This document shows, piece after piece, positions 44,853 through 52,799 of a stretch of 64,000 nt of DNA. The DNA comes from Promicromonospora sp. MEB111 (GTDB taxonomy: Bacteria; Actinomycetota; Actinomycetes; Actinomycetales; Cellulomonadaceae). Position numbers and translations under genes: made by a program. The stretch is from assembly GCF_030209445.1 (NCBI RefSeq), contig NZ_JARVSD010000008.1:124001-188000 (forward strand), read 5' to 3'. The notes below the pieces were generated by a model. The model was not told the origin of the DNA. It was given only the letters and a program-made list of their open reading frames with translations, and searched no databases. Position 1 is the stretch's first letter. Each line of letters begins with the position of its first letter.

Positions 44853-46241
44853 ATGAGCACGGAGCAGGACGGCGCCGGCGCGCCCGCCGCCGCCCCGCGG
44901 GACCTGATCCCGTTCCGGACCGCCGTGCGCGCCTGGTTCGCGATCTCCTGGCAGACGTTCGGCGGCCCGGCCGGCCAGATCGCCGTCATGCAGCGCACCC
45001 TGGTGGACGAGAAGCGGTGGATCGGGCAGGGCCGGTTCCTGCACGCCCTGAACTACTGCATGCTCCTGCCCGGCCCCGAGGCGCAGCAGCTCGCCGTCTA
45101 CACCGGCTGGCTCCTCAACGGGTGGCGCGGCGGCCTGGTCGCCGGGAGCCTGTTCGTGCTGCCCGGGATGCTCGCCCTGCTGCTCCTGTCCGCGGTGTAC
45201 GTCGCGTTCGGCGACACGACCGTCGTGGCGGGGCTGTTCGCCGGCTTGGCGCCGGCGGTGCTGGCGATCGTGGTCCAGGCCGTGCTCCGCGTCGGACGGC
45301 GGGCCCTGACCAGCCCCGCCCTCGTGGTCCTCGCGGTGGCTGCCTTCGTGGCGCTGACGCTGTTCGCGGTCCCGTTCCCGCTGGTCGTGCTCGGGGCGGG
45401 CGTGGCGGGGTGGTTCGTGCACCGCTTCGCGCCGTCCTGGATCGCCACGCCGACCGCCCGGATCCAGGACGACGGTGCCGCGCCGCTCATCCCGGACGAC
45501 TCTCTGCACGCCGAGCGACCGTCGGGCCGCCGGGCCCTGCGCGTGCTGCTGCTCGGCCTGCTCGCGTGGTCGCTCCCGGTCGCCGCGGTCGCCCTGCTGA
45601 CCGGCGTCGACAGCGTGTTCACCCAGCAGGGCCTGTTCTTCTCCGGGAGCGCCCTGGTGACGTTCGGCGGCGCGTACGCCGTGCTGGCCTACGTCGCCCA
45701 GCAGGCGGTGCAGACCTACGCCTGGGTGACGCCGGGGGAGATGACGCGCGGCCTGGCGCTGGCCGAGACCACGCCGGGGCCGCTGATCATGGTCGTGCAG
45801 TTCGTCGCGTTCCTCGGCGCCTACCGCAACCCCGGCGACCTCGACCCCTGGGCCGCGGCGCTGCTCGGCGCGCTGCTGACCACCTGGGTCACGTTCGTGC
45901 CCTCGTTCCTGTTCATCTTCCTCGGCGCGCCCTACGTCGAGCGGCTGCGCGGCAACCGCACCCTGTCCGCCGCGCTCGCCGCGATCACGGCGGCGGTGGT
46001 GGGCGTGATCGCCAACCTCGCGCTGTACTTCACCACGCACACCCTGTTCGCCGACTCCACCACCTGGACCGCCGGACCCCTGAGCCTCGACGTCCCCGAC
46101 CTGACGACCCTGGAGCCGGTCGCGCTCGGCATCGCCGTCCTGGCCGCGCTCCTGCTCTTCGTCGTCCGCTGGTCGGTGCTGCGCACCCTCGGCGTGTGCG
46201 CGGTGCTCGGCCTCGCGCTCGGGCTGGCCGGACTGGTCTGA
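44853..46241 (+). CDS. chrA: ChrA-type chromate transporter (two-domain)
   Basis: A 462-residue membrane protein of the CHR family. The first CHR domain (about residues 20-200) has FAISWQTFGGPAGQIAVMQ and the Pro/Gly-rich LLPGPEAQQLAVYTGW. The second (about 225-420) has SALVTFGGAYAVLAYVAQQ and ETTPGPLIMVVQFVAFLGA. About ten to twelve helices are readable. Two-domain ChrA proteins export chromate. CAGGAGAG precedes ATG 44853. It is convergent with an arsR-type gene at 10 bases, so it is not in the arsR operon. Chromate as substrate follows from the family only. Confidence 0.88.
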   Translation: MSTEQDGAGAPAAAPRDLIPFRTAVRAWFAISWQTFGGPAGQIAVMQRTLVDEKRWIGQGRFLHALNYCMLLPGPEAQQLAVYTGWLLNGWRGGLVAGSLFVLPGMLALLLLSAVYVAFGDTTVVAGLFAGLAPAVLAIVVQAVLRVGRRALTSPALVVLAVAAFVALTLFAVPFPLVVLGAGVAGWFVHRFAPSWIATPTARIQDDGAAPLIPDDSLHAERPSGRRALRVLLLGLLAWSLPVAAVALLTGVDSVFTQQGLFFSGSALVTFGGAYAVLAYVAQQAVQTYAWVTPGEMTRGLALAETTPGPLIMVVQFVAFLGAYRNPGDLDPWAAALLGALLTTWVTFVPSFLFIFLGAPYVERLRGNRTLSAALAAITAAVVGVIANLALYFTTHTLFADSTTWTAGPLSLDVPDLTTLEPVALGIAVLAALLLFVVRWSVLRTLGVCAVLGLALGLAGLV

Positions 46242-46251
46242 CCGCCCCGTC

Positions 46252-46629
46252 TCAGCCCGTCGCCTCCGTGAGCAGCACCCCGAGCCGGTTCAGCGCGCCC
46301 GGCACCACCGAGTAGTAGGCCCACTTGCCGCGCTGCTCACGGGTGAGCAGGCCGGCGTCGACCATCAGCTTGAGGTGGTGGCTCACCGTGGGCTGGGACA
46401 GCCCGACCGGCTCGGTGAGGTCGCAGACGCACGCCTCGCCGCCGTCGTGCGCCGCGACGATCGACAGCAGGCGCACTCGGGTGGGGTCGCCGAGAGCCTT
46501 GAACACCCGGGCCAGCTCGGCGGCGGTCTGCGGGTCCGCCGCCTCGCGCACGAGGGGCGCGCAGCACGCGCCCGACGCCGCGTCCGGGCTGGTACGCGAC
46601 GTGTCCGTCAGGGTGAGAGTGGTGACCAT
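46252..46629 (-). CDS. arsR: ArsR-family metalloregulator with CxC arsenic-binding motif
   Basis: A 125-residue winged-helix repressor. The metal-sensing motif ACVCDLTEPVG sits at the start of the recognition helix, as in the E. coli ArsR As(III) site, followed by LSQPTVSHHLKLMVDAGLL. An extra vicinal Cys pair occurs in GACCAPLV near the N-terminus. ATG 46629 is chosen; an in-frame start at 46674 would extend into the operator region. It is divergent from the flavoprotein gene across an 83-base region with ATCGA-type inverted repeats. Confidence 0.9.
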   Translation of the reverse strand: MVTTLTLTDTSRTSPDAASGACCAPLVREAADPQTAAELARVFKALGDPTRVRLLSIVAAHDGGEACVCDLTEPVGLSQPTVSHHLKLMVDAGLLTREQRGKWAYYSVVPGALNRLGVLLTEATG

Positions 46630-46647
46630 GCCCCCATCTTGCCACGC

Positions 46648-46698
46648 ATCGAAGATTATGGATATGTTGCACACGTCAACCCATCGAGAAACTTCGAT
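46648..46698. promoter_or_regulatory. divergent arsR/flavoprotein promoter with ArsR-type boxes
   Basis: ATCGA at 46683-46687 and TCGAT at 46694-46698 form an inverted repeat just before the flavoprotein ribosome site. A further ATCGAAG at 46648 lies near the arsR start. The AT-rich stretch in between holds TTGACG and TAATCT on the minus strand, plausible arsR -35/-10 elements. Repression of both genes by ArsR is inferred. Confidence 0.5.
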
Positions 46699-46712
46699 CT
46701 GAGGAGTGGGTC

Positions 46713-48128
46713 ATGTCCGAGACGTCCCGCGAGAACCTGCCCGTCGTCGTCATCGGCGCCGGGCCGGTCGGTCTCGCCGCCGCGGCGCACCTGGTGGAAC
46801 GCGGCCTGGAGCCGCTCGTGCTGGAGGCCGGGGGCGGCCCCGGCGCCGCCGTCGCGTCGTGGGGCCACGTGCGCCTCTTCTCCCCGTGGCGGTACGACGT
46901 CGACGCCGCCGCCCGCCGTCTGCTGACGGGAACGGGCTGGTCGGAGCCCAACCCGGACGCCCTCCCCACCGGCCGCGACCTGGTGGAGAACTACCTGACA
47001 CCTCTGGCCGACGCCCTCGGCGACCGCGTCCGTTACGACGCCCGCGTCACCGGCGTGGCCCGGGACGGCGCGGACCGGTCCCGGTCGCTGGGCCGCGAGC
47101 GCAGGCCCTACCTGGTGCGGTACACCGCCGGCGGGCAGGTCCGGGAGGCGCGGGCGAGCGCGGTGATCGACGCCTCGGGCACCTTCGGCACGCCGAACCC
47201 GCTCGGGCTGTCGGGCCTCCCTGCGATCGGCGAGGAATCGGCGGACGGCCACCTGAGCGGTGCCCTGCCCGATGTGCTGGGCGTCGACCGGGAGCGCTTC
47301 GCCGGGCGCACCACTCTGGTGGTGGGCATGGGCCACTCCGCGGCGAACACCCTGCTCGGCCTGGTCGAGCTGGCCCAGGCCGAGCCCGCCACGCGGATCG
47401 TGTGGGCCATCCGCGGGGGTTCCCCGCGCCGTCTGTACGGCGGCGGATCGGACGACGAGCTGCCCGCCCGCGGCCTGCTCGGTACCCGGCTGCGCGACGC
47501 CGTCGAGGCAGGTGGGGTGCGCCTGCTGACCCGGGTGGCGATCGAGCGGCTCGAGCCCGAGGGGCAGGGAGGCGTCCGGGTGCTCGGGACGGCGCGTGCG
47601 GACGGCGTCGACGGCGCCCTGGACCTGCGTGTGGACACGGTCGTCAACGCCACCGGGTTCCGGCCCGACCTGGGCATGCTGCGCGAGGTGCGCCTCGACC
47701 TGGATCCCGTGGTCGAGGCGCCGCGTGCCATCGCGCCGCTGATCGACCCCAACCTCCACTCGTGCGGCACCGTGCCCGCGCACGGCGAGACGGAGCTGGC
47801 CCACCCCGACGACGGGTTCTACCTGGTCGGCATGAAGTCCTACGGTCGTGCGCCGACGTTCCTGCTGGCCACCGGGTACGAGCAGGTGCGGTCCGTGGTC
47901 GCGGCCCTGGCAGGGGACCGCGCCGCGGCCGACGCCGTGGAGCTGAACCTGCCGCAGACCGGCGTCTGCTCGTCGGACCTGGCGTTCGCCGCCGACGCGG
48001 ACGGCGTGGTCTCCCCGGCGGCCCTGGCGCTGGCGGACGCGTCGGGCGGCGGCTGCTGCGGTGCGCCGTCCGGCCCGCAGGCGGTGACCCTCGGCCTGGG
48101 TGCGCCTGCCGAGCCAGCCCAGGCCTGA
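46713..48128 (+). CDS. ars-linked flavin-dependent oxidoreductase (ArsO/FMO-like)
   Basis: A 471-residue flavoprotein. The FAD motif is VVVIGAGPVGLAAAAHLVER near the N-terminus, and a second Rossmann motif TLVVGMGHSAANTLL (about residues 204-218) suggests NAD(P)H binding. A VVNATGFRPDLG segment is typical of FAD/NAD-linked monooxygenases. The C-terminus carries a vicinal cysteine pair in GGGCCGAPSG, which could bind arsenite or exchange disulfides. Such genes accompany arsR/arsC in actinobacteria with unproven roles. TGAGGAG precedes the ATG. It is convergent with arsC at 9 bases. Confidence 0.8.
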   Translation: MSETSRENLPVVVIGAGPVGLAAAAHLVERGLEPLVLEAGGGPGAAVASWGHVRLFSPWRYDVDAAARRLLTGTGWSEPNPDALPTGRDLVENYLTPLADALGDRVRYDARVTGVARDGADRSRSLGRERRPYLVRYTAGGQVREARASAVIDASGTFGTPNPLGLSGLPAIGEESADGHLSGALPDVLGVDRERFAGRTTLVVGMGHSAANTLLGLVELAQAEPATRIVWAIRGGSPRRLYGGGSDDELPARGLLGTRLRDAVEAGGVRLLTRVAIERLEPEGQGGVRVLGTARADGVDGALDLRVDTVVNATGFRPDLGMLREVRLDLDPVVEAPRAIAPLIDPNLHSCGTVPAHGETELAHPDDGFYLVGMKSYGRAPTFLLATGYEQVRSVVAALAGDRAAADAVELNLPQTGVCSSDLAFAADADGVVSPAALALADASGGGCCGAPSGPQAVTLGLGAPAEPAQA

Positions 48129-48137
48129 CCTGGGCCG

Positions 48138-48563
48138 CTACGCCACGGGCTCGACGCCGAGCTGCGCCAGCAGGCCGCGCACGCGGAGCTCGATCTCGTC
48201 GCGGATGGGCCGCACCGCGTCGATGCCCTGGCCGGCCGGGTCGTCGAGCTCCCAGTCCTGGTAGTCCTTGCCGGGGTAGTAGGGGCAGGCGTCGCCGCAG
48301 CCCATGGTGATGACGACGTCGGAGGCCTGCACGGCCTCGTTCGTCAGCACCTTGGGCTGCTCGGCGCGGATGTCGATGCCCCGCTCCAGCATGGCCTCGA
48401 CGGCGGTGGGGTTGATCATCTGCGCGGGCATGGACCCGGCCGAGCGCACCTCGACGGCGTCCCCCGACAGCTCGCGCAGGAATCCCGCGGCCATCTGGGA
48501 GCGGCCCGCGTTGTGCACGCAGACGAACAGGGCGGACGGCTTGCTGGTCTCGGTGCTGCTCAT
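48138..48563 (-). CDS. arsC: arsenate reductase ArsC (LMW-phosphatase fold)
   Basis: A 141-residue enzyme reducing arsenate to arsenite. The P-loop CVHNAGRSQ gives the CX5R nucleophile motif near residue 15. The later GCGDACPYYPGKDYQDW has the redox cysteines typical of actinobacterial ArsC, and DDPAGQG contains the conserved Asp. ATG 48563 gives the family N-terminus ALFVCVHNAG. It lies 28 bases downstream of the ArsR-ArsC fusion gene on the same strand, so the two form an operon. No arsenite pump gene is present in the window. Confidence 0.92.
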   Translation of the reverse strand: MSSTETSKPSALFVCVHNAGRSQMAAGFLRELSGDAVEVRSAGSMPAQMINPTAVEAMLERGIDIRAEQPKVLTNEAVQASDVVITMGCGDACPYYPGKDYQDWELDDPAGQGIDAVRPIRDEIELRVRGLLAQLGVEPVA

Positions 48564-48591
48564 GAGGGTTCTCCGGCTCTGTGCGGGTGGG

Positions 48592-49623
48592 TCAGGCGGC
48601 CTGAGGGGCCAGGTCGGCGAGCAGGGCGCGCACGCGCTCGTCGAGCTCGTCGCGGATCGCGGCGACGCCGGCGGGTGAGGCGAGGGCCGGGTCGCCCACC
48701 ATCCAGTCCTCGTACCGGGTGCCGGGCAGCACCGGGCAGACGTCACCGCAGCCCATGGTCACCACGACGTCCGCCGCGCGGACCGCGTCGTCGGTCAGGG
48801 GCTTGGGATAGAAGCGCGTCACGTCGTCCACCTCGTCGGCCGCGGCGGCGTCGCCCAGCTCCTCCAGGAGCCCGCGGACGCCGGCGTGCACGTCGGCCGC
48901 GGGCGCCGAACCGGCGGAGCGGACCACCACCCGGTCGCCCGCGTGGTGGCGCATCAGGGCGGCGGCGAGCTGGGACCGCCCGGCGTTGGCCACGCAGACG
49001 AACAGCACCTGCGGCGGTCGGCGCGCGCCGTCCGCGCCGGTCTCGCGCGCGTGCGCCCGCTCCGCGTCGACGATCCGCTGCCGGGCGAAGTGCTCGGTGA
49101 GCGCGACCAGGTGGGTGGCCTCGCCGCCCCGGCGGACCAGCGCCGTGTACGACTCGCGGACCACCCGCAGGCACTCGCCCCGCGGCGTCGCCGGGAACCG
49201 CTCGGCCAGCGAGGTGGCGAGCCGGTCGAGGGCGGGATCGACGTCCTTCAGCGCGGTCAGGTGCGCCCGGCCCGCCACGTCGACCGCCGCCGGGGCGAAC
49301 CGGTCCAGCAGCGTGGTCACGGCGCCGCGGTAGGCGGGCTCGATGCGGTACCAGACCGAGGTGCCGCGGCGGTCCGCGGTCAGCAGGCCGACGTCGCGCA
49401 GCACCCTGAGGTGGTGGGAGACCGTGGGCTGGGACACGTCGGTCAGGGTGGCGAGCTCGCCCACGGTGATCTCGCCGTCCGGGCTGGTCGCGATGGCCGA
49501 CAGCATGCGCAGCCGCAGCGGCTCGGCCAGGGCCTTGAGCGTGGACGCCACGGCCGCCGCGGCGTCCACGCCCATCGCGTGCGACTCCAGCCCGCGCGCG
49601 CCTGACGAGGTGAGAGCTACCAT
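48592..49623 (-). CDS. ArsR-ArsC fusion protein
   Basis: A 343-residue multidomain protein. Residues 1-110 form an ArsR winged helix (LRLRMLSAIATSPDGEITVG, VSQPTVSHHLRVLRDVGLL) without a CxC motif. Residues 110-200 form a helical middle (LTALKDVDPALDRLATSLAE). Residues 205-343 are a complete ArsC/LMW phosphatase domain with CVANAGRSQLAAALM and GCGDVCPVLPGTRYEDW. It may couple transcription control to arsenate or phosphate-like ligand binding, or simply carry both activities. ATG 49623 follows GGGAGGACG. It precedes arsC in an operon and has inverted repeats in its promoter. Confidence 0.9.
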   Translation of the reverse strand: MVALTSSGARGLESHAMGVDAAAAVASTLKALAEPLRLRMLSAIATSPDGEITVGELATLTDVSQPTVSHHLRVLRDVGLLTADRRGTSVWYRIEPAYRGAVTTLLDRFAPAAVDVAGRAHLTALKDVDPALDRLATSLAERFPATPRGECLRVVRESYTALVRRGGEATHLVALTEHFARQRIVDAERAHARETGADGARRPPQVLFVCVANAGRSQLAAALMRHHAGDRVVVRSAGSAPAADVHAGVRGLLEELGDAAAADEVDDVTRFYPKPLTDDAVRAADVVVTMGCGDVCPVLPGTRYEDWMVGDPALASPAGVAAIRDELDERVRALLADLAPQAA

Positions 49624-49635
49624 CGCCGTCCTCCC

Positions 49636-49673
49636 GTATATCGACTTGTGTCTATGTTGACAGTTGTCGATAC
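49636..49673. promoter_or_regulatory. promoter/operator of the arsR-arsC fusion operon
   Basis: ATCGAC at 49640-49645 and GTCGAT at 49666-49671 are inverted repeats flanking an inner TGTC...GACA repeat (49649-49662). The inner repeat contains CATAGA on the minus strand, a possible -10. The outer half-sites resemble the ATCGA boxes at the other arsR gene. Confidence 0.5.
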
Positions 49674-49689
49674 AGGACGGCAAGTCCGC

Positions 49690-51402
49690 TCAGGAGCAGC
49701 CGGCCAGCTCGCCCTCGTCCGGGGTGAACCGGATCCAGTCGAACTCCGCCGTGAGCTCGGGCGTCGCCGCCGGCCCGCGGTAGGCGAACGGCCCCACGCC
49801 GGTCGCGGCGAGCTGGCCGGCCGGGGTGGCGCGCCCGAGGTTGACGAACGTCGCGCCGTCCACGCTGTACGAGGCGGTCAGCCAGTCGCCGTGGTGGGTG
49901 ATCCGCAGCCACACGGTGTCGCCCGTCTCCGGCGGGGCCAGCGCGGAGTCCTCCGCCGTCCACGCGTTGTTCCGGTCCACCCCGTTGTTGCGCCAGACGA
50001 AGTCGAACCGCTTGCCGGCGTCGACGTGCGAGATGTCGATCCGCACCGAGTTGGCGTCGTCGCGCCGCACGATCAGCCCCGCCTGCTGGAAGTTGACCTG
50101 CGGATCGAGCGTGACCTGCGTCGTCACCTCCCAGGGCGGCTGCGGCACCGGCTGCAGGTTCAGCGGCGCCGACGTCGAGTTGCCGGCGTAGGTCGGGATG
50201 CGCCACGCGCCGTCGGCCACGACGGAGCGGTCCAGGGTGCCGCGGACCGCCGTCGACCAGAGCGAGCGGTCCAGGGACGAGCCGTCGAGCTCGTCGGAGC
50301 CCGCGCCGGTGCACTGCGCGTACATCGGGTCCTCGGGGCGCGTGTTGAGCGGGTCCCGGACGCCGTCGGGGTCGAGCACCGCGTGCCCGATCGTCGTGTG
50401 CGACCGCTCGCCGTACTCGTAGATCAGGTGCGTCCTGCCGCGCTCGGTGACGATCTGCGGGGACGACGCCCGCCCGGCCTCGGGCGGCGCCGGGCGCGGG
50501 ACGAACAGCGGCTCGGGCTCACCCACGTCGGTGAGGGTCCGGTCCACCTGGCGCGCGAAGATCGTGCCGACGGTGGAGCCGTAGACGATGTAGTCCTTGC
50601 CCTTCCAGCGCCACAGGTCGGCGGCCGACACGTTCGTTCCCTCCGCCGGTCCGGGCGTCACGATCGGCTCGGGCTCGACCTGCCAGTCCCGGCCGTCCCG
50701 CGAGTAGGCCAGGTTGATGTGCCGCACGTTCGTGTCGTAGTTGGTCATGAACAGCATCGCCCAGCGCTGCGGCGACGACCGGTCGGGGTTGGGGAAGACC
50801 CGGGCGTACGACGTCTCGGTGGCGTGCCGGCCGGGCTGGGCGGCGTCGACCATCTCGGTGGTGACCGCCTCGTCGCCGTAGTCGAAGGTGACGCCGTCGG
50901 TCGATGTCGCGTAGCGGGTCACCGTGTTGTCGCCGTGGAAGTACAGGTACATCCGGCGCTCGGCGGCGTTCCACACGGCGTCGGGGGAGGAGACGTGCGG
51001 CACGTCGTAGACGCCCTCCCACTGGTTCGAGACCACCGGGCTGCCCTCGTACTGGGTCCACGGCCCGTCGAGGGAGTCCGCGTACATCAGGTTGATGCCG
51101 CCCGGGTCGTCGTGCGGCGCGTAGTAGACGTACCACTCGCCCAGCGGGTCGCTCAGGTGCGCCCCGGCGTGGAACACCGACGGGAAGATGAACTCCTGGT
51201 TGGGGTTGTGCGGGAGCGTGTCGTCGAGCGGGTCGACGATCGCGCCGGTCGAGGCGAAGACCGGCAGCCCGGCCCCGGGCGCCGCGGGTGCGCCGTGACC
51301 CGGGGGCGCGGCGGTCGCCGCCTGGGTCATCCCGGGTATCAGCGCGACCACGAGGGCGAGCGTGGCGCCGGCGAGGGCTCGGCGCGCGGTGAGAACAGCC
51401 AT
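49690..51402 (-). CDS. secreted GH43-like beta-propeller protein with C-terminal DUF1349/LamG-like domain
   Basis: A 570-residue exported protein. The Sec signal peptide covers about residues 1-32, ending near TQAATAAP. Residues 45-350 have the repeat pattern of a five-bladed GH43/GH32-type propeller (NPNQEFIFPSVF, GEWYVYYAPH, GPWTQYEGSPV, DYIVYGSTVG). Residues 370-565 resemble a concanavalin-like DUF1349 domain (QQAGLIVRRDDANSVRIDIS). Catalytic acids cannot be assigned with certainty. AAGGAG precedes ATG 51402. It is divergent from the LacI gene, with two matching operators between them, and probably trims a polysaccharide for the adjacent importer. Confidence 0.75.
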   Translation of the reverse strand: MAVLTARRALAGATLALVVALIPGMTQAATAAPPGHGAPAAPGAGLPVFASTGAIVDPLDDTLPHNPNQEFIFPSVFHAGAHLSDPLGEWYVYYAPHDDPGGINLMYADSLDGPWTQYEGSPVVSNQWEGVYDVPHVSSPDAVWNAAERRMYLYFHGDNTVTRYATSTDGVTFDYGDEAVTTEMVDAAQPGRHATETSYARVFPNPDRSSPQRWAMLFMTNYDTNVRHINLAYSRDGRDWQVEPEPIVTPGPAEGTNVSAADLWRWKGKDYIVYGSTVGTIFARQVDRTLTDVGEPEPLFVPRPAPPEAGRASSPQIVTERGRTHLIYEYGERSHTTIGHAVLDPDGVRDPLNTRPEDPMYAQCTGAGSDELDGSSLDRSLWSTAVRGTLDRSVVADGAWRIPTYAGNSTSAPLNLQPVPQPPWEVTTQVTLDPQVNFQQAGLIVRRDDANSVRIDISHVDAGKRFDFVWRNNGVDRNNAWTAEDSALAPPETGDTVWLRITHHGDWLTASYSVDGATFVNLGRATPAGQLAATGVGPFAYRGPAATPELTAEFDWIRFTPDEGELAGCS

Positions 51403-51515
51403 GATGCGTACTCCTTCGTCGCAGTGCCATGACGTCGTGTGTCACGACCGCGCCAGCCTTCGGGCGCACCGGACGGCCGGTCAAGGGAGGTAATCAAGTC
51501 CATCGACGCGGGCGG

Positions 51516-51532
51516 TGATAATGCGCCACATC
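51516..51532. promoter_or_regulatory. operator copy 1 in the second sugar locus
   Basis: TGATAATGCGCCACATC is closely related to the 17-base copy at 51594-51610; both carry the core ATAATGCGC. The AT-rich core stands out from the surroundings, and CpG-centred palindromes are typical of LacI-family sites. Confidence 0.6.
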
Positions 51533-51593
51533 CGGCGCCGACGGCGGTCCAGGCGGCCGTTCCGGCCCGCGCGGGCCCTCCGGACGGGGTTGC

Positions 51594-51610
51594 TAATAAT
51601 GCGCATCATC
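51594..51610. promoter_or_regulatory. operator copy 2 in the second sugar locus
   Basis: TAATAATGCGCATCATC contains the near-palindrome ATAATGCGCATCAT. It lies 78 bases from copy 1, about 7.4 helical turns, between the divergent GH43-like and LacI genes. Simultaneous repression of both directions or looping is plausible. Confidence 0.6.
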
Positions 51611-51686
51611 AGATTGACCGCACGCTCGGCCTCCCGTGAGACTCCCGGGGTCAACGATGACCCGACCGGGCGTTCGAGGAGGAGCC

Positions 51687-52799
51687 GTGCCACGTCGTCG
51701 CATCACCCAGACGGACGTCGCCGCCATGGCGGGCGTCAGCCAGGCCACCGTCTCGTTCGTGCTCAACGGCAGCACCCCGGCCGGCGTGCGGATCAGCGAG
51801 GAGACGCGCCAGCGCGTGCTGGACGCCATCCGCATCACGGGCTACACGGCCAACCCGGCCGCGCAGCGCCTCGCGGGCAGGCTCGCCCAGATCCTCGGCG
51901 TCTTCACGTACGAGGCCACGTTCCCGCGCGCCAGCCGCGACTTCTACGGGCCGTTCCTGACCGGGATCGAGCACGCCGCCGAGCGGCTCGGCGTGGACAT
52001 CCTGCTGTTCACCAGCGCCCCGGTGGCGGACGGCCGCCGCCGGCTCACCCGGGACGGCTGGCAGCGGCTCGGCGTGGCCGACGGCTGCCTGCTGCTCGGG
52101 CAGCACGAGCACCGGGGCGAGCTGCAGCACCTGCTCGACACCAACTACCCGTTCGTGTTCATCGGCAAGCGCGGCAGCGACGGGGGCCGGCTGCCCTACG
52201 TGGGCGCCGACTACGTGGGCGGGACCGTGCGGCAGATCGACCGCCTGGTGGCCCACGGGCACCAGCGCATCGGCTACGTGGGGATGCGCGGCACCGACCA
52301 GCCCACGCTCGACCGCGTCGAGGGCTACCGCACCGCGATGAAGACGCACGGCCTCACGACGCGGTTCGTCGAGCTGGAGGACGTCGCCGCCACCGCGGCC
52401 GAGATCGTCGACCAGCGCTTCACCGCCGTCGTCGTGGCCCCGGAGAACCACCCCGAGGAGCTCGCCGACGAGCTCGAACGGCGCGGCAGGCGCGTGCCCG
52501 ACGACGTCTCGGTGCTGCTGCTCGGGCAGCCGCACCACCCGCGGCGCGGCGGCCGGCAGTGGTCCGGCTTCTCCGTGCCCCGCGAGGAGATGGGCGCCCG
52601 CGCGCTCTACCTCCTCTCTCGCCTCGTCTCCGACGACGGGCCGCGGCGGGAGCGCGACGCCCGGCGGCCCGCCGCCGTGACCGACGCCGAGCTGCACCAG
52701 ATCCTCGTGTGCCCGGACGTGGAGGGCGCCACCGTCGCGCCGCCGCCTCCGGGCCCCGGCCCCCGAACCGCAACTCACGACAGGACGGACCACGCGTGA
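51687..52799 (+). CDS. LacI-family transcriptional regulator
   Basis: A 370-residue LacI/GalR protein. The HTH is ITQTDVAAMAGVSQATVSFV with hinge ITGYTANPAAQRLAG. The effector domain includes LGVFTYEATFPRASRDFYG and GHQRIGYVGMRG. The last 40 residues are Pro/Arg-rich and unlike the family. GGAGGAG precedes GTG 51687. Its stop overlaps the GTG of the FAD oxidoreductase (gTGA), so regulator, enzyme and importer genes are one transcript. It likely binds the twin operators upstream. Confidence 0.92.
   Translation: MPRRRITQTDVAAMAGVSQATVSFVLNGSTPAGVRISEETRQRVLDAIRITGYTANPAAQRLAGRLAQILGVFTYEATFPRASRDFYGPFLTGIEHAAERLGVDILLFTSAPVADGRRRLTRDGWQRLGVADGCLLLGQHEHRGELQHLLDTNYPFVFIGKRGSDGGRLPYVGADYVGGTVRQIDRLVAHGHQRIGYVGMRGTDQPTLDRVEGYRTAMKTHGLTTRFVELEDVAATAAEIVDQRFTAVVVAPENHPEELADELERRGRRVPDDVSVLLLGQPHHPRRGGRQWSGFSVPREEMGARALYLLSRLVSDDGPRRERDARRPAAVTDAELHQILVCPDVEGATVAPPPPGPGPRTATHDRTDHA

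Noticed and set aside
43254-46241. Apparent large fusion ending in ChrA
   Set aside because: The frame upstream of 44853 is shadow to the amidohydrolase and DUF4259 genes. A ribosome site and ATG at 44853 define ChrA.
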